Assembly (NCBI RefSeq): GCF_030463565.1
Contig: NC_134659.1
Coordinates: forward strand, 8,378,511-8,442,510
Direction: 5' to 3'
DNA from: Pelecanus crispus
Lineage: Eukaryota > Chordata > Aves > Pelecaniformes > Pelecanidae
DNA: 64,000 nucleotides
Shown here: positions 56,601 through 64,000 of the stretch, in pieces
How the letters are laid out: every line of letters starts with the position of its first letter
Position numbering within the stretch: the stretch's first letter is position 1
The notes under the pieces: generated by a model
What the model saw: only the letters and a program-made list of their open reading frames with translations
What the model was told of the DNA's origin: nothing
Databases searched by the model: none
Made by a program: the position numbers and the translations under genes

Positions 56601-58524
56601 GGTAACAGTTATTACCTCTCCCTACACACCTTTCTTCCTCTGCCAGGATCGCTGCCGAGTGTGTGAGTTCCCTCTGGGGATAGCGTGCACGGCGAGATCC
56701 CAGGACACTGCCTCGGCGTGGCTCCCACTCGGGCAGTGAGCTCGGAGGGGCGAGATCACAGCCGATTCCTTCTGCCTCCTGTGGCAGGTTGGGCCGTGGT
56801 GGCATCCTGGGATCTCGCCACGCATGATCTCCAATCACCTCCAAGAGAAGAGTCACTTCGCAGGCCTGCGCCTGCCAGGAGCACGTCCCAAGGCGCACAG
56901 GGTGAGGACAAGTGGTCAGCAAGCCCTGGTGCCATGCTAGGCTGTGGCTGCTCGGCCAAATTAAGCTTGGAAAGGAAGAAGTGTGTGGAAAAGGCTCTGT
57001 GTGCTGTGCAACTGCTCCAGTCATGCAGGGAGTGGTCCTAGCCCCAGTTAGTGGGATGCTGATGGGGATGGAGGGTCAGGTGGAAAGACAAAGACTGAGC
57101 ATCTGTGCTTGCTGAGGGAGCAAATGGGTATTTTCCAGCTGACAGCCACCTCTGATCGAATCCTAATTTTGGGAAGAGTTTTCATATTGAGTCTTAAATT
57201 CTCTGTGAAGAGGCTGCTGGGTGCTGTGGCAGCCCAGGTGCTAATGACCATGCTAGAAATAAGTGTTCACATCAGTCGCCACCTGCCCTAGCCCTCTTTG
57301 CCCAGGGACAAAAGTGAGCGGTTCAGCTCAGTATCCCTGAACTGGCCAAAGGACAGGATGTGATACCCAGAGCACTCCAGCTGTCCAGCCGGTCTGGAGC
57401 CCAAACCCAAACCCACCTCCCTCTGATGGCTCTCCCTCACTCGCACTGCCGGCCACTGGGCTACCCGAGTCTGCTGCAGAAGGTCCTGCAAGAGCCAACC
57501 GCATGGGGCTGCCTTTTTCTGTCCCTAAAGAAATGCAACATTTTTCTGGGAACATTGAGCTCTGTTGGAGACCACACACTTTTTGATGTTGTTTCCTTCC
57601 AGCCTTTGTGCCCACCTGGGGACCTGCACTTTGCCTCGAGTTTGTAGCATTTTCTTTACTTTACAAGCTCACTACACAGGGACAGGGGTGTGCAGCAAAC
57701 ACGGTGGCACAGGTGGCACAGGTTTGAAACCATGGATGCGGCGATTCCTCTGGGTACCTTGGGGACATGGACAAGGCACTGCTGCAACCACCAAGAGCAC
57801 TCCATGGGGGCTGAGCCTCAGCATCTCCTGAAGTGCAACCAGGCAGAAGACCCAATTTCACGCAAATTCTCACCAATTCTCCCCTCTGGCCCTGCTCTGG
57901 GGATGAGCTGGCACATTCCCAGCTGCTTGCATTCAACCAGCTGCAGTTTGGGGAGCTGTGATATAGAAAATGATAGGACTAGTGGGGAAGCGCAAGCCGT
58001 TTGGCCTGAAAGATGGATTCATCTCATACTTTCCTGAAACATTGCTTGAATTAAGCCTTGAAATGGGGCTGCCCCAATTCCCACAGCTCTGGTGCCTGTG
58101 ATGGGGCAGCTGGTGGGAGAGTTGTTGCCTGGGTGAGCAAGCTCTGAAGGCTTTTCCAAAAGCAGAGGAGAAGGAGGGGTGGGGGGAGCCAACAGACAGC
58201 CATCTCCGCACTGAGACCCAAGCCTTGCTGGTGCATTGTCAGAGCCCGGCGAGGGCTGCGGTACATGGGAGGGGAGGGGGTGGCCCATGAACGGGGCTGG
58301 GGGTCTCAGCAGAGCTGTTGGGGCACCAGGGACACCAGGGAGCATCCTGGGGGGCTGGAAGAGATGAGCCCAAAGCAAGTCTGATCCCAGGGTGTGCTGC
58401 TGGCCTGAGCGCCGGCACAGGGACGTTGGAGGGTGGCAGGAAAGGACCAGGGTATCTTCCCCACCGGGCTGTGGACCCACACCTGCCCCTGGCCAGTGCT
58501 CCCACAGTGACGAGCCCACGCGGC
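50644..58524. other. TNNI1-LAD1 intergenic region
   Basis: 7.9 kb between the TNNI1 3' end and the LAD1 ATG. It must contain the LAD1 promoter near its left edge, but no TATA or initiator could be fixed. It includes an AT-rich stretch (about 51820-52330) with a perfect MEF2 consensus at 52055-52064, a CR1-like remnant (about 52840-53160), and homopolymer runs at 52001-52013 and 56431-56451. Open frames here (for example 53430-54137) show no protein-like conservation that I recognise. Confidence 0.6.
52840..53160 (-). mobile_element. CR1/L3-like LINE remnant, reverse transcriptase region
   Basis: The plus strand reads like the antisense of a CR1/L3 reverse-transcriptase segment: 'tctgcatcatcag', 'aaatccaggaaaactcttat', 'ctcccttatccacaagctc', 'gacttccctttacaaaagct' occur in the order and spacing familiar from such elements. 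The element would lie on the minus strand. It is old and has no intact frame. Recognised from memory of the family, not from an alignment. Confidence 0.45.
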
Positions 58525-58909
58525 GCTCTGCCCAGGACACCATCCTTTAATACACGTGCGACCGCGCAGGTACATCTCAGGCTGCACCCACCAGAGGATG
58601 GGGGAGTGGGAGGGCCAGCAGCCATCTCCGGGGCCTCTCTGCAATGGTGGGAGGGGAGGGATGGCCAGCGACCCCTTGGAGACAGCATGGCCCGTGCAGG
58701 TGATACTGGGGAGCCGCTGTGCTGGGGCCGTGCGGGAGAAGGGCTGATTGCAGTGCTGAAAGAAAGAAGCTCAGACCTCCTTCCCACATAGTTGTCCACA
58801 CGTTTCAGCTCAGTGGTGAATTCAGGGTAAGGGTGTAAAGAGCACGGAGGGGCAGCAAGGGAAAGGGAGGCAGGCAGCAGGGGTGGGGAGGCTCTTCTTC
58901 CCGATGCTC
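58525..58909 (-). other. TNNI1: TNNI1 3' UTR exon and poly(A) signal
   Basis: A strong acceptor (tttctttcccacag) at 58910 is followed by noncoding sequence and ATTAAA at 58551-58546. The cleavage site is inferred at about 58525. The human gene likewise ends in a separate noncoding exon, to my recollection. Confidence 0.7.
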
Positions 58910-59268
58910 CTGTGGGAAAGAAACAGAGCAGAGCAGTGGGGCAAAAGAGGAGTTTTCAGGCTGCTGAAAGCAGCCCGAAGTTGGTGCCAGTGATGCCCGT
59001 GCTGCACAGGATGAGCGTGGCATGGACAGCAGACCCTGGAGAGCCGGGGAAGACAAGCTCGGAGAGAGGGATAGATGCTGGCAGGGGCTCCATGGCAGGG
59101 ACGTGCGGGACAGGCACCCATCCCAACTGTGGGGTGGGAGATGGGGCATGTGATGCCATTCTCTGTAATGAATGGAGGTCATTTCTGCATTTGCCCAGCC
59201 ACAAGCACAGATCAGGGATGCTGCAGGGAGCACGAGGCATCACCGGGAAAGGAGGACCTGTCCCCTAC

Positions 59269-59379
59269 CTCTCACTGGCCTGTGGGGGACTTGGCAGCAT
59301 CGAACATCTTCTTTCGCCCCTCCATTCCTGACATGGCCTCCACGTTCTTGCGCCAGTCGCCCACTTCCACAGGGCGCTC
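59269..59379 (-). CDS. TNNI1: TNNI1 C-terminal coding exon
   Basis: Codes for [20 protein letters not shown], then [15 protein letters not shown], and TGA at 59274-59272. The exon continues three bases to a donor, GAG|gtaggg, so the 3' UTR is split by an intron. Confidence 0.97.
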
Positions 59380-62300
59380 CTGCCGGGAGGGACGGGGACA
59401 GGGGTTGCGATGGCCGTGTGACAGGGGGACCAGCAGACCCACGCTGTCCCACCCCGTTGCACAGAGCCCTTGGCCCTGGGGCGCAAGCAGCACAGGGAAG
59501 GCAGCTGCCCTGTTGCAAACACCCTCTCCACTGGAGCCAGCTCTGCCGTGTGTCCCTGCATGTGGAACTGACCAGGAAGATGGCAAACAGCAATCTGATC
59601 TCCACAGGGAGGGCTGGATTCATGTGGATACCCCCCCGCCCAAAGCCTCGCTAAGTTGCATTAATGCACTAGAAGGCACAAAAATCCCAGAAAATTTCTT
59701 TAGGAGGAAGAAACCAGCACATGGGACTTACTCGGGATTGAAACCAGCACACCGGGGCAAATGCAAGCAAAACCACTTTCTGCATAGACCTCCCAGCCCA
59801 CATAAAACCCATCTCCACCTTGACCAAACTTTTGGAGGGGACTGGGATTGCTGGTGTCACAATGAGAGCCTGGCAGCTGCAGAAAGGGGAGATAATGGCA
59901 GCTCTGGGAGCATGCCCAGGTGTCTGCTCTGCTAACCCACAAGCATTCATAGATTACAAGCCATGCCCCAGAATCATCTCACGACATCTAAAATAAACTC
60001 AGATCTCTTCACCACCTGGCGTTGAGGACCGTAAACACAGTTTTTATCCAAAGGACTGAAAAACGTGCCCTACAGGGGGCAACGGGGGCAGGGGGGAATG
60101 GAAAAATAAGTGAAATTTGAGATTTTTATCCAACCTGCTGAGCTGGGACCAAGCGGTAAAACCTCTGTGGGGAGACGCTCTAGGAAAGCAGCACAACTTT
60201 TGCAGTTGGGGTGCCTGCACGCCGCTGGCAGTTTTGGACATCACTCGCCATCTCTGGTATTGAGAGACTTTTCCCTCTCGTATCTCTGCAAAGCCAGCAT
60301 GAACTGGGCCATTTATCTCAGGCCAAGCGTGCTTGCTGGGCTTGCTCTGTCTTATCTAATCTAGGTCTGGAAATTTCCTGGGTGTTTTCTGGGCATGATT
60401 GCACCAAATAGGAGCTCTCCTGGTTCCCTAGAAGACCAAAGACCAAACTCTCTGGAAGTGCAGCTCAACAGACATGCCAAGGGGGCCCCAGCTGAAAGAC
60501 CCCCACATGCTCTGGGAGGGAAAAGCATCGTAGCCCTAAATCTCACTTGCTATTGCCCACCAGTTACATGGCCCAGTAAAACTGCTCCCACATGGCCCTA
60601 CAACATCCTGCAACGGGCAGTGCCTCACGAGGACTGCCCCTTGCTATTTCTGAGGCTTACAAGGGACGACCACAACCCACGTAGGTTTCACAGGGGACCG
60701 TGGAGAAGGGCAGGGGCATCCCTAGGAGGTGTCTCCATCTCTGGCCTCTAGAAGAGTCACCCACCTTCTCCGTGTCCTCCTTCTTCACAGACTTCAGGTT
60801 GGCTCTCAGATCCATGGAAACCTTGTGCTTGGAGCCCAGCAGAGCCCTCAGCATGGCATCAGCGGAGACGCGGACTCGCCGCAGGGGGGGTCGCTTGAAC
60901 TTTCCTCGGAGATCGAGCACTTTGATTTTCAGATCTTTAATCTGCAGGTTGAGGAAAGGAGGAGGAGTGGGAGGTCACCGCATGGCTGCCTTGCACAAAA
61001 AGGTCCTGTGTGGAGCAGGAGTCTTTGCCGACACTGAGCCCCAGAGGGGTCCGCGCCTATCCTGCAGCCATGAGGACCACCTTCGCCAAGGGACTGTCCA
61101 CCTGAGCATAGAGCTGTTGTCATTGCCTTGCCCCAGGCTGCTCGGATGGCAGCCATACCATGAGAAGGAGCTCTTAGACCCACAAGGGGTGACCAGAAGA
61201 GCAAGGAGGTTGCCTGTGGACCCACTGGACAGCTTGAGCTCCCTGGGGCAGGGATGAACCTTGAGCTGAGTGATGCCTTGCAGAGCAAATACCAACCCTT
61301 AGATAAGCCTGGTGCATGTCCCACAACCAAGCTCAGCCCAGTCCATGACAGACCCCCATCAAGGCCCAAGCTGCCATCTGGGAGGGAGTTAACATCGAAG
61401 CAAACAGCCCATCCTGCCTCCTACCTCCCGAGTATTATGGTTGCATTTCGCTTCAATGTCATATCTTTCTTCATCCACAATTTCAACCTTCTCGTGCAGC
61501 TCCCTGCACAGGTCCTGGGGGCCAAGCACAACAGGAAAGTGGTGAGCGATGTCCGCCATGCTCCCAAGGAGCTCACTCACCTCAGACCCGAGAAATACCT
61601 GAAGCTGGCTCAAGGAAAGCCCACTGGTGTGCAGTGGTGTGATCCGCTCAGACAGGTATCTTTCCTTCTCTGACTGCTTGTCCACAATCTCCTGATCCCA
61701 CTCCTCCTTCGCTTTTGCCAGCATCAAACTCTACGAGCACAAGTAAATGGCAGAATTGTGAACAGACAGGCTCCTCTGTTCCTCCTAAGCCTCCTCGCGC
61801 AGCGTGTGTAGGATGGGACAGTCCTATCTGCCTCCCAAACTTCCTCCCTGCTGTAGCTGTCCTCCCAAAATCACTGTGCAGCTGCAACACACATCAAAAA
61901 AATCCCTACACTTTTGTGTGGTGACCCTGAAGGCAGGGGGAACAGCAGGGCCAGAGATACCACGGGGCTGCGGTGGCGGTGGTCCCGATGGATGCTGACG
62001 TCGGCACTTTCTTTGCATCAGTTTGCTCTGCTGTGGCAGTAAATGATTTTCCCAAGCCACAACCTGGGGAGCTCCCAAGCTTGTGCTGCAGAGCTGCTGG
62101 TGCACAAACACGAGGTTTGTGGCTTTAGAGCAGAAGGCGTCTCTCCCCACCTTAGTAACGTGGAGGTGAGGGGAGGTTTGTTTGGCGTACGGACCACAAA
62201 GCCCACATGAGTGAGGATTTTTGAGAAGACAAGAGGTGGGAACGGGAGCTGCTCCCCAAGGCCCATACTTCTGCCATTCCTCATCGCTATCCCACCAACC

Positions 62301-63268
62301 ACGCATTTCAACCACAGCTCCGTTTCCCCAGCAAGACAAACCCCAGGGAGTTTCCAACCCTCAGAACTCACCTTCAACAAGAGTTTGCGTGAGGCTGTGA
62401 TCTTGGATTTTCTCTAGGGGAAAGGGGAGGAAAAAAAAAGCCCTTTGAAAATAAATTCACAGCAAATGCAAAGTAGCATCGAGATCACTCCCGAAAGGAA
62501 AGGCACTTACCTCCCTGCAGGCAGGCATGCGTTCAGGATGGAGCAATAAGGAACAAGAGAAGAGAACAGGGCATCAGTGAATGAGTCAAAAAGAGGTGGC
62601 AGTCAAGAAAAGCAACTCATGTGATTGCAGTTGGTTTCCTTATTTCTCCATCTAATAGTTACCACCTGTGAGTGAGCCCGGTGCTCTCTGGAAATGCAGT
62701 GGGAGCTCAGGGCCACGGTGCAGGAAGCCAAAATGCCACTCAAACATGGCACGCGAGCTGTCGCGGTGCCCATCGTGCCAGCCCCAGCTCGGTCGCTGCG
62801 GTTCAGGCCACAACACCCTCATTCACGCGCTCCCCGCACAGCCGGGGGCTGGCACGCAGGATGCTTGGATCCTGTTCAGGTTTGCAGGGCTGGGGCATCT
62901 CCATGTCGTTGCTTGATGAAAGCCTTGCAGGGAGGTTTCTCCCTTCTGTTCACACCGGGGAATATGTTATATTTGTACAATGTGCTACAAAGAGCGTCAT
63001 GGCAAGACGAGTGGTGCTGCCCACCTCGGGTCCCTATTTTGGGATCTAGTAAAGCTCCAAGGTTTGAACTGCGATATTGAAAAGGCTAAAAATTTTTATT
63101 TAAAGACAGTTGTTTGCAAGGGGAATGGCACAGAGGTCTCGAGCATGTGCTGGTCTCCCAGCTGAACCCCCCAAGAATGGACAAGCGTGGCCGGCACGAG
63201 CAGCCCAGCAGCCAGGCGAGGATTTAGCGAAATCCAGGGGCAACTCGTGCTACTTACGGCTCTGGCAT
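59272..63268 (-). CDS. TNNI1: TNNI1, slow skeletal troponin I (7 coding exons, spliced)
   Basis: Slow skeletal troponin I is the inhibitory subunit of troponin; at low calcium it blocks actomyosin and it releases when its switch helix binds troponin C. Exons: 63268-63258, 62514-62511, 62413-62372, 61730-61599, 61514-61425, 60941-60765, 59379-59272. They join in frame to 187 residues, exactly the human TNNI1 length. The N-terminus is [19 protein letters not shown], without the N-terminal extension of cardiac troponin I. Inhibitory region [12 protein letters not shown] is at 106-117, switch helix [12 protein letters not shown] at 120-131. Sequences such as [20 protein letters not shown] and [20 protein letters not shown] identify the slow rather than the fast (TNNI2) paralogue. 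The promoter and noncoding first exon(s) are not seen and probably lie to the right of the window. Confidence 0.97.
60765..60941 (-). CDS. TNNI1: TNNI1 exon with inhibitory and switch regions
   Basis: 177 nt, 59 codons. It contains the end of the I-T coiled coil, the inhibitory peptide [12 protein letters not shown], the switch helix [12 protein letters not shown], and [19 protein letters not shown]. Acceptor cctgcag, donor gtgggt. Confidence 0.98.
61425..61514 (-). CDS. TNNI1: TNNI1 exon [11 protein letters not shown]
   Basis: 90 nt, 30 codons, [20 protein letters not shown] to HNTRE. I-T arm coiled coil. Acceptor gcccccag, donor gtagga. Confidence 0.97.
61599..61730 (-). CDS. TNNI1: TNNI1 exon [11 protein letters not shown]
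   Basis: 132 nt, 44 codons, [20 protein letters not shown] to GLSLSQLQ. Part of the first helix and start of the troponin T-binding region. Acceptor ctcgtag, donor gtattt. Confidence 0.96.
62372..62413 (-). CDS. TNNI1: TNNI1 exon [14 protein letters not shown]
   Basis: 42 nt, 14 codons, phase 0. It is the N-terminal helix that binds the C-lobe of troponin C. Acceptor cccctag, donor gtgagt. Confidence 0.95.
62511..62514 (-). CDS. TNNI1: TNNI1 4-nt microexon
   Basis: GGAG between cctgcag and gtaagt. It converts the split CC to CCG and adds GAG, giving MPEPE and restoring the frame into exon [14 protein letters not shown]. The result aligns with human MPEVERKPKITASRK. Without it the two neighbouring exons are out of frame. 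Confidence 0.9.
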
Positions 63269-63288
63269 TGTGGCGTCGCGCTGTTCGC
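63258..63288 (-). CDS. TNNI1: TNNI1 first coding exon (ATG)
   Basis: The acceptor is a long pyrimidine run (minus strand of 63291-63307) ending gcag. After 20 nt of 5' UTR come ATG at 63268-63266, then CCA GAG CC|gtaag. It codes for Met-Pro-Glu plus two bases. Confidence 0.93.
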
Positions 63289-64000
63289 CTGCAAAAAAAA
63301 AAAAAAGGGGAAAGAAGCTGAAACAAAGGAGCAAATCCCAAATCCACCCGAACCCAGCAAGCGGCAGCGGTGGGATGCTCCTGAGGTCCGGTGCTGCCCC
63401 GTGCTGTTGGCGGAGGGAAGCGACTCCGCAGCTTCATCATCCGGCTGTGAAACACCGAGCAGAACCGCCCAGCTCCGAGGGAACCGTATCTGGGGCAAGC
63501 TCCAACCTGCCTCCAGCCGGCCCTGCAGGACTCAGTCTCCTGCTCCTCGGGGGTTTTCCCAAGCACAGAGCTGCTCCCCGACCTGCTGCGTCGCCCACCC
63601 CAGCTCGGGGTGAGGGGCCGGGGGCGAGCGTGGCTGGAAAGCCCACGAGAAATGGGGTGCCTTGAGGTGCCCCATGTTGCGTTGGCTCGGAGAGTCCCAT
63701 CCCACAGCTCCCCGTGGGCAACCTCTAGGATGGTGGAGCCAAAATCCATCTCAGGAGTGACAGAGCAAGGGGCAACAAGCTGTGGCCAAGCATCTGAGCA
63801 GATTCCTTTAGTATCCGTGTCCCTGGTGAAATATTTTAAATTTGCTTGGTAATCCTATGCCCTGGCAGCTGCTTCAAAATGCACTGCCTCGCTAGCGTCC
63901 CCGGCACTGCCTCTAACACTTCCCCCTCTTGCCAAGAAGCCGGAGCACCGTGTAAATCCGAGTAATAGAAAAATGTGTGGGAAAATGCCAATCAATTTAT
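63289..64000 (-). other. TNNI1: TNNI1 5' intron / upstream sequence
   Basis: Upstream of the ATG exon. Moderately CpG-containing at about 63350-63620 and AT-rich at about 63780-63850. No convincing noncoding exon, donor or TATA box was identified, so the promoter is not placed. Confidence 0.5.

Overview
The window is vertebrate nuclear DNA, most likely from a bird. Another sauropsid cannot be excluded from sequence alone. It holds three complete or nearly complete protein-coding genes, all on the minus strand and in the order TNNI1, LAD1, TNNT2 (right to left). This is the same order and common orientation as the human 1q32.1 cluster. The avian call rests on the spliced cardiac troponin T, which follows the chicken protein almost residue for residue, on a chicken-like M-CAT promoter, on compact introns, and on remnants that look like CR1-type LINEs.

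Right part (58.5-63.3 kb): TNNI1, slow skeletal troponin I. Seven coding exons, one of only 4 nt, encode 187 residues, followed by a separate 3' UTR exon. The first noncoding exon(s) and promoter lie to the right, probably outside the window. Middle (40.3-50.65 kb): LAD1, ladinin-1, an epithelial cytoskeleton and basement-membrane-associated protein, with nine coding exons giving 429 residues and a 3' UTR of about 1.5 kb. Left-middle (27.8-39.77 kb): TNNT2, cardiac troponin T, with a noncoding exon 1 and sixteen coding exons encoding 300 residues. A promoter with two M-CAT motifs starts only about 0.5 kb beyond the LAD1 poly(A) signal. The acidic N-terminus is built from five consecutive phase-1 cassette exons, including the 30-nt exon that matches the embryonic exon 5 of chicken TNNT2.

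Left part (1-27.8 kb): no coding exon could be supported on either strand. It is relatively AT-rich up to about 10 kb and then increasingly GC-rich. It contains old repeat remnants (CR1-like, MIR-like, possibly one LTR), simple repeats, a degenerate repeat-like domain with open frames on both strands (24-26.25 kb), and AT-rich islands that may be conserved noncoding elements. In human the next gene on this side is PKP1; a plus-strand 3'-UTR-like tail with a poly(A) signal near 8.95 kb could belong to it, but no PKP1 coding exon was seen.

Troponin I and troponin T are two of the three troponin subunits that make thin-filament contraction calcium-dependent. LAD1 is an unrelated epithelial gene held between them by conserved synteny. 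I found no prokaryotic system, CRISPR array, tRNA or rRNA. The most interesting points are the splicing architecture, the tight packing of LAD1 against TNNT2, and several noncoding candidates.
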